Shown: positions 31,340 through 41,065 of the stretch, piece after piece | Layout of the letters: each line of letters begins with the position of its first letter | How positions within the stretch are numbered: position 1 is the stretch's first letter | The notes under the pieces: model-generated | What the model was told of the DNA's origin: nothing | The model's input: the letters and a program-made list of their open reading frames with translations, nothing else | Databases searched by the model: none | Program-made: the position numbers and the translations under genes | From: G965204755 sp965243415 | GTDB taxonomy: Bacteria; Acidobacteriota; Vicinamibacteria; Marinacidobacterales; Marinacidobacteraceae | NCBI GenBank assembly: GCA_965243415.1 | Contig: OZ251549.1 | Coordinates: 1,922,001-1,986,000, forward strand | DNA length: 64,000 nt | Reading direction: 5' to 3'

Positions 31340-33982
31340 GTGGCAAGTCCTTCGTTGTTCCGGTTCTCCGAGCGCCCCCGGCGGGCGCCATCCCTCCTCC
31401 CGGTTGGGGGATCGGTGCGCCCGGGCGGGCCGGCGCGCCCCGTCGTGTCCGGACGCGGGCGGGCGGCGGCGACCCGGTTCGGAGTGCTCGCGCTGGTCTT
31501 CGGGTTCGCGGGTTCCCCGGTGGCTGCGACGGCAGAGGAGGGCGCGCCCGCGACGGTCGTCGAAGGACCTCGGGAAGACCGGTCGGAGTTCGCTCCCGGG
31601 CACCTCGCCGCGGCCGCTGCGGCCGCCGCTGTCGAGCGCGTCGGGGACCACGACGGGCGCGACGAACCGGGCGATCTCGAACCGGGCGATCTCGAACAGG
31701 ATCTCGAGCAGGGCGATCTGGATCGGAGGGCCGCCGCCGGGGACGAACTCGACCGGGGGGCCGGGCGGGTGGCGCCGACCGGGCCGGTGCCGGCGCCGGA
31801 CTCGCTGGCGCGGCGGATCGTGGGGCCGCCGGCGCCGGACGCCGGGGAGTCGGTGCGGCGGAACAGCGAAGGGCGGGTGACGCTCCGGGCCTGGCCGCTC
31901 GCGGAACCGGTCACCGTGGACGGCGTGCTCGACGATCCGGTGTACGACGAAGTCCCCGCCGCCGGGGGGTTCGTCCAGCAGGAGCCGGTCGAGGGCGCGC
32001 CGGTCTCCGAGCCCACCCGCGTCTGGGTGTTCTACGACGCGGACAGCCTCTATGTCTCCGCCGACCTCGAACAGCAGGGCTCCACCATCGGCGGGGAGAT
32101 GCGGCGGGATCACCGGAACATCGGCTGGCAGGACAGTTTCTCGGTCATCCTCGATACCTTCTACGACCGGCGCAACGGGTTCCTCTTCCATACGAATGAA
32201 CACGGCGGGCTCTTCGACGCGCAGGTCACCGACGAGCGGAACACGAACAGCGACTGGAACACGGTCTGGTATGCCGAAGGGTCGAGCACCGCGGCCGGCT
32301 GGAGCGTCGAGATGCGCATTCCCTTCCGGTCGCTGCGGTATGCCGCCGGCGGGGCGCAACTCTGGGGGATCAACTTCCGCCGGCTCATCAAGCACAACAA
32401 CGAACGCGCTTTCTTCACGCCGCTCTCGCAGGCGTACAGCCGCAACGCCCTGCTGCGCCTCTCGGAAGCGGCCACGCTCGTCGGGCTGGTGGCGCCGCAG
32501 GGTTCCCGGCGGATGGAACTCAAACCCTACGCCATCGGCGGGCAGACGCATCAGCCGCTGTCCGATATCACGAACGACTGGACCGGCGATGTCGGCGCCG
32601 ACTTCAAGTTCGGGGTGACCGAGGGATTGACCGCCGATCTCACCTGGAACACCGACTTCGCGCAGGTGGAGGACGACGACTCGCAGGTGAACCTGAGCCG
32701 GTTCAGCCTGTTCTTCCCGGAGAAGCGCGAGTTCTTCCTCGAAGGGCAGGGCGTCTTCGACTTCGGCGGGCGGGAGAGCAGCATGTTCGGCGGGCCCACC
32801 GACATTCCCATTCCCTTCTTCAGCCGCCGCATCGGGATCTCCGGGTCGAGCGCGGTGCCGATCCTCGGCGGCGCCCGGATGCACGGTCGAGCGGGCGCGT
32901 ATTCCCTCGGCCTGCTGAACATCCAGACCGGGGCGCAGGACGAACTCGAAGTGGATTCGACGAACTTCAGCGCCTTCCGGCTGAAACGCGACCTCTTCTC
33001 CCGCAGCAATATCGGGGTCATCGCCACCCACCGCACGCTCGCCGCGGACGGCGGCGGCGCGAACAGCCTCTACGGCGTGGACGGCAACTTCGCGCCCACG
33101 GAGCACCTGCGGATCAATACCTTCTACATGGCGACGCGCGCCCCGGAGTCCGCCGGGGGGATCGAGGACGCGAGTTACCTCGGGCAGGTGCGCTACGACA
33201 CCGACCTGATCGGCCTCTCGGCGGAGCGGCTCTACCTCGGCGAGGGGTTCGATCCGGGAATGGGTTTCGTGCGGCGGCGGGATTTCCTCAAGACCGCCGG
33301 CGGGTTCAAGTTCGCGCCGCGGCCTTCGGGGATCGAGCGCATCCGCCAGTTCGAGTTGCAGGTGGACGCCGCGAATTACGACCGGCCCGACGGCGGGATG
33401 GAGACCCGGGAATACACCGTCGAACTGCGGACGATCTTCGAGAGCAGCGACCGGCTGGTCTTCGACTGGTCGCGGACCGAGGAACACCTGCTGGAAGGCT
33501 TCGACCTGGTGGACGACCTCGGCGTTCCTGCCGGGCGTTACCGTTTCGACCGGGGGAGCGTCCGTTTCTGGCTGGGTTCGCACCGGCCGGTGTCCGGGTA
33601 TCTCCGGTACGAGTTCGGCGACTTCTTCGATGGCGACCGGCGGGAACTCACCTACTGGGGCCGGACCGAAGTGAACCGGCGGCTCTCGCTGGAACCGAAC
33701 CTGGGGCTGAACTGGATCCGGATGCCCGCCGGCGAGGCGCGGACCACGCTGGCCCGGGTGCGCGCGTCCTACACGATCTCGCCGCGCAGTTACTTCGGGG
33801 CGCTCGTCCAGTACAACTCGGCGGCGGCGGTCTGGTCGGCGAACCTCCGCTACCGCTGGGAATACTCGCCGGGCAGCGACCTGTTCGTGGTGTTCAGCAC
33901 GAACCGGGAAGAGGACGACGGGATCTCGGGGCTGACCGACCGGACGCTGGTCGTCAAGTTCACCCGGCTGTTCCGGTTCTGA
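31340..33982 (+). CDS. DUF5916 / CBM9-like outer-membrane protein 1
   Basis: An 880-residue exported protein. The true start may be a GTG inside (VSGRGRAAATRFGVLALVFG), which puts a normal signal peptide ending AATA at the N-terminus. Residues 60-180 are low complexity, with EPGDLE repeats. A CBM9-like domain follows (TVDGVLDDPVYDEVPAAGGF, VWVFYDADSLYVSADLEQ, MRIPFRSLRYA). The DUF5916 barrel part has NTDFAQVEDDDSQVNLSRFS, LFFPEKREFFLEGQGVFDFG and FFSRRIGI. The C-terminal residues KFTRLFRF end with Phe, the signal for outer-membrane barrel assembly. Substrates in the family are unknown. A paralogue follows 53 bp downstream. Confidence 0.88.
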   Translation: MASPSLFRFSERPRRAPSLLPVGGSVRPGGPARPVVSGRGRAAATRFGVLALVFGFAGSPVAATAEEGAPATVVEGPREDRSEFAPGHLAAAAAAAAVERVGDHDGRDEPGDLEPGDLEQDLEQGDLDRRAAAGDELDRGAGRVAPTGPVPAPDSLARRIVGPPAPDAGESVRRNSEGRVTLRAWPLAEPVTVDGVLDDPVYDEVPAAGGFVQQEPVEGAPVSEPTRVWVFYDADSLYVSADLEQQGSTIGGEMRRDHRNIGWQDSFSVILDTFYDRRNGFLFHTNEHGGLFDAQVTDERNTNSDWNTVWYAEGSSTAAGWSVEMRIPFRSLRYAAGGAQLWGINFRRLIKHNNERAFFTPLSQAYSRNALLRLSEAATLVGLVAPQGSRRMELKPYAIGGQTHQPLSDITNDWTGDVGADFKFGVTEGLTADLTWNTDFAQVEDDDSQVNLSRFSLFFPEKREFFLEGQGVFDFGGRESSMFGGPTDIPIPFFSRRIGISGSSAVPILGGARMHGRAGAYSLGLLNIQTGAQDELEVDSTNFSAFRLKRDLFSRSNIGVIATHRTLAADGGGANSLYGVDGNFAPTEHLRINTFYMATRAPESAGGIEDASYLGQVRYDTDLIGLSAERLYLGEGFDPGMGFVRRRDFLKTAGGFKFAPRPSGIERIRQFELQVDAANYDRPDGGMETREYTVELRTIFESSDRLVFDWSRTEEHLLEGFDLVDDLGVPAGRYRFDRGSVRFWLGSHRPVSGYLRYEFGDFFDGDRRELTYWGRTEVNRRLSLEPNLGLNWIRMPAGEARTTLARVRASYTISPRSYFGALVQYNSAAAVWSANLRYRWEYSPGSDLFVVFSTNREEDDGISGLTDRTLVVKFTRLFRF

Positions 33983-34035
33983 ACCGGCCGCGCGCCGCAC
34001 CCTCCCGCATTCCCCTGCGCCGGTCCCGCTGGTCC

Positions 34036-36510
34036 GTGGCCCGTCCGTCCGCGCCCGCCGTCCGTCTCGACCCGGGTTCGTTCGCGCCCCCGCGACCGGG
34101 AATCACGCTGACCCGGGCCTTCCTCTGCGTCGGCGCAGTCCTCGCGTTCGCCGGGACTTTCGCCGGAACGCCGGCCGCCGCCGGACAGGAGACCGGCGCC
34201 GGCGCGAGGGAAGAGGACGCCGGCGGACAGGCCGTCTCCGGGGACCACGCGCCGAACCGGGCCGCCGGCGAGCCGGCCGACGAAACCCCGACCTTCGTCA
34301 TCCGGGGCCCGGCGCCGCCGGACCTGCCGGACACCGTGCGCCGGGACGAGAGCGGCGGCGCCACCATGCGCGCCACCCGGCTCGAAGGCCCCTTCGAGTT
34401 CGACGGCCGCCTCGACGATCCCATCTACGACCGCGTCCCCGGCGTGGGCGGTTTCATCCAGGCGCTGCCGCTCGAAGGGGAACCGGCGACCGAACCCACC
34501 GAGGTCTGGGTCTTCTACGACGACGACACCGTGTACATCGCCGGGCGCTGTTACGACAGCCAGCCGGAACGCATGGTGGCCACCGAGATGCGCCGCGACA
34601 ACTTCGGCATCTTCAACAACGAGAACCTGGCCGTCATCTTCGACACCTTCTACGACCGCCGCAACGCCTTCTTCTTCTACATGAACCCGGTGGGCGGGTT
34701 CTTCGACGGGCTCATCGTGGACGAGCGGAATGTGAACCGCGACTGGACGGCGGTGTGGGATTCCCGGGCGCAGCGCACCGAGGACGGCTGGACCATGGAG
34801 ATGGCGATCCCGTTCAAGACGCTGCGGTATCCCACCGGCGGGCCGCAGGTATGGGGGATCAACTTCCGCCGGGTGGTGCGCTGGAAGAACGAGATCTCCT
34901 ATCTCACCCGGGTGCCGGCGGCGCTCGGCCCCCGGGCGATCACCAAGGTGAGTTCCGCCGGCACCCTGGTCGGCGTCGAAGCCCCGGCCAGCCACCGCAC
35001 CATGGAGGTCAAGCCCTACCTCATCGGCGATTCCGCCGGCGCCTTCGCCGACAGCGGGGGTTTCGAGAACACCTTCGGCGGGGACTTCGGCGGCGACGCC
35101 AAGGTCGGCATCACCAGCGGGCTCACCGCCGATCTCACCTGGAACACCGACTTCGCGCAGGTGGAAGCGGACGCGCAGCAGATCAACCTGACCCGGTTCA
35201 GTCTCTTCTTCCCGGAGAAGCGCGAGTTCTTCCTCGAGGGGCAGGGGATCTTCGGTTTCGGGACTTCCACCCGGGCGCCGCCGGCCGGTTCCACCCGCAG
35301 TTTCGGGCCGCCCAGCAGCACCCCGGTGCTCTTCTTCAGCCGGCGCATCGGGCTGTCCGAAGGACTGGCGGTGCCCATCCTCGCCGGCGGACGGGTCACC
35401 GGGAAGATGGGCGACTACTCGGTGGGGGCGCTCGCCATCCGCACCGGCGCCACCGACCCGACGGACGACGGAACCGGCGGCGAGCCGCAGACCGACTTCT
35501 CGGTGTTCCGGCTGAAGCGGGACATCCTGGGGCGCAGCACCGTCGGCGTCATGGGGACCTACCGCTCCGGTTCCCCGACGGACCTCGGCCGCAACTTCGC
35601 CGGGGGTTTCGACGCCCGGTTCGGGTTCTTCGACCATCTCGACCTGCGCGGGTACGCCGCCTGGACCCAGAACGAAGAGGAAGACCGCACCGGTTTCAGT
35701 TACCTCGGCCAGTTCGACTACAACGGCGACCGCTACGGGCTGCAGTTCGAGCGGCTGGTGGTGGGCGACGGCTTCGACCCGGGAATCGGTTTCCTGCGCC
35801 GGCGGGACTTCCGGCGCAACTACGCCGAAGGGCGTTTCAGCCCCCGGCCGCATTCCATCGGCTGGCTGCGGAAGATCGGCGGGACGCTCAGCGTGGACTA
35901 CACCACGGACAACGAGGATGTGCTGGAAACGCGGATCTTCTCGTTCCGGGGCAATGTGGAACTGGAGAACGGCGACCAACTGAACGCGACGCTGGCGCGG
36001 AACCGGGAAGTGCTCAGCGACGACTTCGATCTCTCCGACGACCTCTCGGTGGCCGTCGGCGCCTACGACTTCGACTACGCCCGGGTCAGTTACCAGGCCG
36101 GGCCGCAGCGCCCGATCTCGGGGAACTTCGCCTTCCAGCAGGGCGGGTTCTTCGACGGGACGCGGCGGGAATTCGCCTGGCGCGGCCGGGTGGAGGTGAT
36201 GCCGCGGCTGACGCTGGAGCCGCTGGTCTCGCTGAACTGGATCGGGTTGCCGCGCGGCGACTACGACACGCAACTGCTGGCGACGCGGATCAACTACACG
36301 CTCTCGCCGCGCAGTTTCTTCGCCGCGTTCCTGCAGTACAACACCGCCGCCGACAGCCTCTCCACGAATGTGCGGTTCCGCTGGGAATACCAGCCGGGCA
36401 GCGACCTGTTCGTGGTGTACAACTCCCAGCGCGACACGCTGGCGCCGGGGTACCCGGACCTGGAGTCGCGCAGCCTCATCGTCAAGTTCACCCGCCTGTT
36501 CCGCTTCTGA
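34036..36510 (+). CDS. DUF5916 / CBM9-like outer-membrane protein 2
   Basis: An 824-residue paralogue of the preceding gene, starting with GTG at 34036. A signal peptide (LTRAFLCVGAVLAFAGTFAG then TPAAAG) precedes a linker, the CBM9-like domain (EFDGRLDDPIYDRVPGVGGF) and the DUF5916 barrel (ADLTWNTDFAQVEADAQQIN, FFPEKREFFLEGQGIFGFG, FFSRRIGL). It also ends KFTRLFRF. The two proteins share motifs and order but differ throughout, so duplication is old. They are probably cotranscribed and act as outer-membrane channels or surface binding proteins. Three decayed copies of the last part of the gene follow it. Confidence 0.88.
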   Translation: MARPSAPAVRLDPGSFAPPRPGITLTRAFLCVGAVLAFAGTFAGTPAAAGQETGAGAREEDAGGQAVSGDHAPNRAAGEPADETPTFVIRGPAPPDLPDTVRRDESGGATMRATRLEGPFEFDGRLDDPIYDRVPGVGGFIQALPLEGEPATEPTEVWVFYDDDTVYIAGRCYDSQPERMVATEMRRDNFGIFNNENLAVIFDTFYDRRNAFFFYMNPVGGFFDGLIVDERNVNRDWTAVWDSRAQRTEDGWTMEMAIPFKTLRYPTGGPQVWGINFRRVVRWKNEISYLTRVPAALGPRAITKVSSAGTLVGVEAPASHRTMEVKPYLIGDSAGAFADSGGFENTFGGDFGGDAKVGITSGLTADLTWNTDFAQVEADAQQINLTRFSLFFPEKREFFLEGQGIFGFGTSTRAPPAGSTRSFGPPSSTPVLFFSRRIGLSEGLAVPILAGGRVTGKMGDYSVGALAIRTGATDPTDDGTGGEPQTDFSVFRLKRDILGRSTVGVMGTYRSGSPTDLGRNFAGGFDARFGFFDHLDLRGYAAWTQNEEEDRTGFSYLGQFDYNGDRYGLQFERLVVGDGFDPGIGFLRRRDFRRNYAEGRFSPRPHSIGWLRKIGGTLSVDYTTDNEDVLETRIFSFRGNVELENGDQLNATLARNREVLSDDFDLSDDLSVAVGAYDFDYARVSYQAGPQRPISGNFAFQQGGFFDGTRREFAWRGRVEVMPRLTLEPLVSLNWIGLPRGDYDTQLLATRINYTLSPRSFFAAFLQYNTAADSLSTNVRFRWEYQPGSDLFVVYNSQRDTLAPGYPDLESRSLIVKFTRLFRF

Positions 36511-37630
36511 CCGAGGGCGGCGGAGGACCGCCGGTTCGCGTCTTTCCGGCGCCCCGGCAGCGCGAGCGGCCGCCGAACGCCGGGTGCCGAGCCCGGAGTC
36601 GGCGTCACTCCGGCTCGATTCCCCGCCGGCGCGGTACGCGGCTGTTCGGGAGACGCGGCGACCACCCGCTTTCGTCGAGCAGGATTCTTCGCCGCCTTCG
36701 CTTATCTCGAAGCGCCGCCGCCGGCCTTTCGGCGAGGGCCCCGGTTCCGGCGGGAAGACCGGCCGGGTGGTGACCGGTTCGCGGCGTACCACGCGCGGTG
36801 CTGCACGCCGGCACCCGGGTTTGCGGACCCCGGAGTCGCGCGGCCTCGATCATCGAGTCCCCGGCCGGTTCCGTTTCCGACCGAGGCAGAGGCCGCCCGG
36901 TTCGCGGGTCGTCGGCGCGTCGGCGGAGCGAGGAACGGCCGGACCCGCGGTATCGCGCCGCGTCGGGAGTCCGCGCGTTGTCCGGGCTCGATTCCCGCCG
37001 GCGCAGTACGCGGCTGCTCGGGAGACGCGGCGACCACCCGCTTTCGTCGAACAGGATTCTTCGCCGCCTTCGCTTCCCTCGAAGCGCCGCCGCCGGCCTT
37101 TCGGCGAGGGTCCCGGTTCCGGCGGGAACACCAGCCGGGTGGTGACCGGTTCGCGGCGTACCACGCGCGGTGCTGCACGCCGGCGCCCGGGTTTGCGGAC
37201 CCCGGAGTCGCGCGGCCTCGATCATCGAGTCCCCGGCCGGTTCCGTTTCTGACCGAGGCAGAGGCCGCCGGTTCGCGGGTCGTCGGCGCGTCGGCGCGTC
37301 GGCGGAGCGAGGAACGGCCGGACCCGCGGTGTCGCGCCGGGTCGGGAGTCGGCGTTGCCCGGGCTCGATTCCCGCCGGCGCAGTACGCGGCTGCTCGGGA
37401 GACGCGGCGACCACCCGCTTTCGTCGCGCGGGGTCCTTCGCCATTTTCGCTTACTTTGCGGTGCCACCGCCCACCGGTTCTCCACGAAGTCCGGTTCCAC
37501 CGCGAGAATCAGCGGAATGGCGACCGGTTCGCGGCGGACGGCGCGCGGCGCGACCCGCCGGCGCCCCGGTATCCGGACCCGGAGTCGCGCAGCCTCGATC
37601 GCCGAGTTCACCCGCCGGTTCCGGTTCTGA
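36511..37630 (+). pseudogene. Three tandem decayed copies of the DUF5916-2 gene end
   Basis: Three units of 370, 372 and 378 bp end at about 36880, 37252 and 37630. Each repeats the last 270 bp of the preceding gene plus about 100 bp of its downstream spacer. Landmarks are TTCTTCGCCGCCTTCGC (gene: TTCTTCGCCGCGTTCC), GGTTCCGGCGGGAA (gene: GGTTCCGCTGGGAA) and the end CCGTTTCTGACCGAGG (gene: CCGCTTCTGACCGAGG). All carry many substitutions and frame changes. Units 1 and 2 are much closer to each other than to the gene. Confidence 0.8.
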
Positions 37631-37789
37631 CCACCGGAGGGTGGCGGTTCGCGGATTTCGGCGCCTCGGCGGCGCGAGCGGAAGCCGGGTTGTCGCGTCG
37701 GGCCGGGAGTCGAGGTCTTCCCGCCCGGGGCCGCTCCTCCGCCGGCGCGGTCTTCGAGCGCCGGCGGGGAATCGCGGAGAAGCGCCCGG

Positions 37790-38455
37790 TTACCAGACGG
37801 TGATGGCTACGCGCGCGTCTTCCGCTTCGACGCGCACTTCGGAACCGCGCGCGGAAGTCAGCAGCGCCCACGCCAGCCGGCGCGGGTCGCAGTCGGTGAA
37901 ACCGTCCCGTCCATCCTCTCGGCAGGCGTCCGCCACGCTCCGCAGCGCTTCGAGCGGCGCCCGCACCTCCACTCGGTCCCCGGCCTCGCCGTCCGCCCGC
38001 GAGTTCCCTTCCCGGACCCGGACCACGAGGTCCCCGTCTTCCAGGCCCACCAGCACCCGGTCGGCGCCGTCCCGAACCTCGACCAGGCGGGCGTTCTCCA
38101 CTCCTTCGAGGGAGTCCAGCACCCCGGAGAGGGCGCGGAGCCCCAGCACCGCTTCCCGCGGCAGGTGTCGGAAACCCCCGCGGAACCGGTCGTCGCCGCC
38201 GTCACCCCATTCCCCGCGCCAACGGCGTTCGCGCCGGTGTTCCCGCCGGTCGTCGAAACGGTGTTCGTCGTAGAAGTACCGATCCGGCGCCAGGCGGGTC
38301 GCCAGCAGGGGAAGCAGCAGCGGCACCGGGGCGACGAGGCGCGTGTCCCCGGCGGCCACCGAGACCACCGCCACGCCGCAGGCGGAGATGCAGGCGGTGA
38401 AGAGCAGCCCGGCGACGAGCGCCAGCAGCAATCCGTAACCGAGGAGGCGGAGCAT
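37790..38455 (-). CDS. Exported or membrane-anchored hypothetical protein
   Basis: A 221-residue protein whose ATG at 38455 gives an N-terminal hydrophobic stretch (MLRLLGYGLLLALVAGLLFT) and a second apolar segment (LVAPVPLLLPLLATRLA). A charged Arg/Asp-rich region follows, then a 110-residue domain with SVADACREDGRDGFTDCDPR and a final strand VRVEAEDARVAITVW. No family is recognised. It lies 44 bp downstream of the next gene and is probably cotranscribed with it. The frame is open far upstream to 40981, which is shadow. Confidence 0.7.
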   Translation of the reverse strand: MLRLLGYGLLLALVAGLLFTACISACGVAVVSVAAGDTRLVAPVPLLLPLLATRLAPDRYFYDEHRFDDRREHRRERRWRGEWGDGGDDRFRGGFRHLPREAVLGLRALSGVLDSLEGVENARLVEVRDGADRVLVGLEDGDLVVRVREGNSRADGEAGDRVEVRAPLEALRSVADACREDGRDGFTDCDPRRLAWALLTSARGSEVRVEAEDARVAITVW

Positions 38456-38499
38456 GTCGTTTCGACGGACGGTCGGGGGGAATGGATGCGGAGAAGCGC

Positions 38500-39069
38500 T
38501 CAGCGCTGCGGGCCGACCCAGACGCGCACGCTGCCGTCGTCGCCCTTCACCGAAACCAGGTCGCCTTCGTGTCCGGAGAGGGTCTCGAGGGCGGCGGCGA
38601 AGTCCAGTTCCTGCGGATCGGCGCCGGAGAACAGCGCGTCGCCGAAGGTCACCGGAACCCGGATGAACAGCGTCCCGTCGTCGCCGCGCCCTTCGACGCG
38701 GATCTCGTCGCCGTCCATGATGGCGGTGAGCCGTTCGTCGCCTTCTTCGCTGAGTTCGATGGAGGTTCCCGGATTCTCCCGGAGCGCCTGCCATACCTCG
38801 CGCAGTTCGTCGAGGTGGTTTTCGGCCTCGTCGTTCATCTCTTCGATCATCTCGTCGAAGAGTTCCGCGCCGAGGGACTCGACCACCCCGTGGGCGGCGG
38901 CGAGCGGCACATTCACATCCACGCGCTGGTCTTCGGAATCGCCCTCGACCTGCACATGGAGCCAGGCTTTCTCCGGCTGGGCGAGCGCCGGGGCGGCGGC
39001 GAACGCGAAGAACGCGCCGGCGACGACGCCGACGCGCAGGAAGCGGGAATGGAGGAGGGAGTGGATCAT
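38500..39069 (-). CDS. Secreted hypothetical protein
   Basis: A 189-residue protein with a clear signal peptide (LRVGVVAGAFFAFAAAPALA, cleaved before QPEKAW). The mature part is acidic: HVQVEGDSEDQRVDVNVPLA, then an acidic helix (FDEMIEEMNDEAENHLDELR) and TLFIRVPVTFGDALFSG. The ATG at 39069 is preferred because GGACGG lies just upstream; an ATG at 39087 would add six residues. It is paired with the membrane protein downstream. No family recognised. Confidence 0.7.
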   Translation of the reverse strand: MIHSLLHSRFLRVGVVAGAFFAFAAAPALAQPEKAWLHVQVEGDSEDQRVDVNVPLAAAHGVVESLGAELFDEMIEEMNDEAENHLDELREVWQALRENPGTSIELSEEGDERLTAIMDGDEIRVEGRGDDGTLFIRVPVTFGDALFSGADPQELDFAAALETLSGHEGDLVSVKGDDGSVRVWVGPQR

Positions 39070-40094
39070 GCCCCGTCCTAACGACACGCCGCCGCCGGCG
39101 GTTCCCCGCCGCCTGTTTCCCGCCGCCGTCGTTGTTCGCGTCGCGTTCGCTCGGGCGAGGGGAAGATCGCCGGGTCGCGCACTTCGAGGCCGAGCCGGGG
39201 GAGTCGAGTCGTTCGCCCGGGGCGGCCGGAGAACTGCGGGTGCGGAAGTGGGGATCCCCGCCGCTGCCGCTCCGGCGCGGAGGAAGTCGGGCGCGGGAGC
39301 CGGACTCGGCGGCCACAGCGACCCCGCCGCTCCGGCGCGGAGGGAGGCGGAACCGGCAAGCGTGAGGACGGCTGGGAACTGGTGAGCAACAACCCGAGTA
39401 CTCGCCGCGGCCGGCTGCCGAGGCAGACCGGATCGTGGGCCGGGTCATCCGGCATGGGTCGCTGGCCGAGGCGCCGGGAGAAAGCGCGGCGGACTGACCG
39501 CGCGGATGGGCTACGCTCCCGCCCGGCGCACGTGACACGGTGCTATTCCGTCTGCCGTAGCCGGCCCCGTAAGGGGCGAGGTGCCATGTGGGGTTTCGGA
39601 CGGGCCCCACCGTGCGCCGCCCTACTCCGGGCTTGCGCCTTTCCGTTCTCGGATCGCCGACGCCGCCGCTCCCGTGCGGAGGGAGGGAACGGCGAAGACC
39701 GGCGCCACCGCCGGCCGCCGACGCCGCCGCTCCGGCGCGGAGGGACGCCGTCTTCTTCGTCGCTCTCGCCATTGTCGCCCGACCCCGCCGTTCCCCCGCG
39801 GACCGAAGAGGGCGCGGACGACGGGTGACGACGCGCTTCCCCGGGGACTTCGCCGCGGAAGAGAGGGAACCGCGCCCGGCAACCGTCGGTCGGCGCCGCC
39901 CCGTTGCGCCTCCGCCACCGCCATCCCCGGGCTTCGGGCCGAGGGAACCGCGCCCGGCGGTCGTCGGCAACCGCCCCCGCACCGGCGCCGCCGTCGTCGC
40001 TCGCACCGGCGCCGCCTCGCCGGCTCCCTCGTCGCCCCACGCCGGCTGCTCCGGCGACCGGCCTCGCCCCGACCATCGCGTCGCCGCCCTGAGC
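39070..40094. other. Long non-coding region with CTCCGGCGCGGAG hairpins
   Basis: About 1 kb without a supportable gene. Four small palindromes with the core CTCC(G/C)G(C/T)GCGGAG, preceded by CGCCGC, stand at 39270-39282, 39330-39342, 39669-39681 and 39730-39742. They come in two pairs spaced about 60 bp, 340 bp apart. A separate CCCCGTAAGGGG hairpin is at about 39563. Open frames here are GC-driven and overlap on several strands. Confidence 0.5.
39270..39742. repeat. Four dispersed CTCCGGCGCGGAG hairpin repeats
   Basis: Each has 5-bp arms (CTCCG/CGGAG) around GCG. Positions are 39270-39282, 39330-39342, 39669-39681 (CTCCCGTGCGGAG) and 39730-39742. They resemble small REP-type extragenic palindromes. 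Confidence 0.6.
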
Positions 40095-40108
40095 GACAAT
40101 TCCCCACC
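40095..40108 (+). promoter_or_regulatory. -10 of the CitE-like gene, leaderless spacing
   Basis: GACAAT at 40095-40100 ends exactly 8 nt before the GTG start codon at 40109, matching the spacing upstream of ychF and the DUF429 gene. Confidence 0.45.
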
Positions 40109-41014
40109 GTGACCGACCACGAACCGGTGCCGGCGGTCCGCTCGCTGCTCTATGTGCCGGCGTCGAACCCCCGAATGATCGAGAGGGCGGCGGAGCGCGG
40201 CGCGGACGGCCTGATCCTCGACCTCGAAGACGGCGTCCATCCGGCGAAGAAGGAGGAAGCCCGCGCCGGGCTCCGGGCGGCGTGCCGAACCCTCACCGAC
40301 GCCGGCGCTTCGGTGGCGGTCCGGCTGAACGCGCCGGATACCGGGTGGTGGCGGGAGGACTTCCGCGCGGCGCAGGAAGCCGAGGTCGAAACCATCGTGA
40401 TCCCGAAGGCGGAGGACGACCGGGCCGTCGAGCGCGCCGAATCTGCCGCCATCCGCCATCTCCTCCTCATGATCGAAACCGCCGCGGGAGTGGCGCGGGT
40501 ATTCGACCTGGTCCGGGCCTCGCCGGCGGTCTGCGGTCTCCTGTTCGGTTCCGCCGACTACACCCTCAGCCTCGGCCGCCGCCCCGGCGTCCCCCTCCGT
40601 GACCCGCCGCCGCGGTCTCCCGGCTCGGAACCGCGAGGTGAGGCCGGAGGAGCCGACGACTCCGCCGACCCGGCCCTGGAATTCGCCCGCCAGCGGATCC
40701 TGCTCGCCGCCTGCGCCGCCGGGATTCCCGCCTGGGACGCCCCCCACTTCGCTTTCCGCGACGCGGAAGGAACGAAGAGAGCGGCCCGCCGCGCCGCCCG
40801 TTCCGGTTTCGAGGGTATGACCGCCGTCCACCCGGCCCAGGTCCCCGTCATCCACGAAGCGTTCGCCCCGACCCCCGAGGAACGCCGCTGGGCCGAACGG
40901 GTCGTCGCCGCGATGGAGACCGCCGAGACCCGCGGCGAAGCCGTCGCCGAACTCGACGGCCGACTCCTCGAGATCCTCCACCTCGAACAGGCCCGCCGCC
41001 TCCTGCGTTACTGA
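40109..41014 (+). CDS. CitE/HpcH-type aldolase or lyase
   Basis: A 301-residue protein of the HpcH/HpaI (CitE) family, read from the GTG at 40109. Diagnostic blocks are VRSLLYVPASNPRMIERAAE, GADGLILDLEDGVHPAKKEE, VRLNAPDT, IVIPKAEDD, LLLMIETAAGVARVFDLVRA, LLFGSADYTLSLG and FEGMTAVHPAQVPVIHEAF. The Glu of MIET and the Asp of SADY correspond to the metal-binding positions. Members cleave citramalyl-, malyl- or citryl-CoA. An insert of about 25 residues after LGRR is Pro/Arg-rich and unusual. No partner CoA transferase is nearby, so the substrate cannot be read from context. Confidence 0.88.
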   Translation: MTDHEPVPAVRSLLYVPASNPRMIERAAERGADGLILDLEDGVHPAKKEEARAGLRAACRTLTDAGASVAVRLNAPDTGWWREDFRAAQEAEVETIVIPKAEDDRAVERAESAAIRHLLLMIETAAGVARVFDLVRASPAVCGLLFGSADYTLSLGRRPGVPLRDPPPRSPGSEPRGEAGGADDSADPALEFARQRILLAACAAGIPAWDAPHFAFRDAEGTKRAARRAARSGFEGMTAVHPAQVPVIHEAFAPTPEERRWAERVVAAMETAETRGEAVAELDGRLLEILHLEQARRLLRY

Positions 41015-41065
41015 GCCGTGCTCCCGGGGCGCGCGGCCCCTGAATCCGCCGCCCCGGACCGCGCT

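Noticed and set aside
30681..31880. A Cys-Val-Phe-rich rightward frame
   Set aside because: The CVF repeats are produced by the CTGTGT DNA motif and shift frame with it; there is no start signal or domain.
36294..37611. Several 100-290 residue frames in the region after DUF5916-2
   Set aside because: They are repeated in every tandem unit and arise from decayed gene-end copies, not from a new gene.
39555..39590. Possible small RNA or tRNA with CCCCGTAAGGGG
   Set aside because: Only one short hairpin is visible, without further structure or a terminator.
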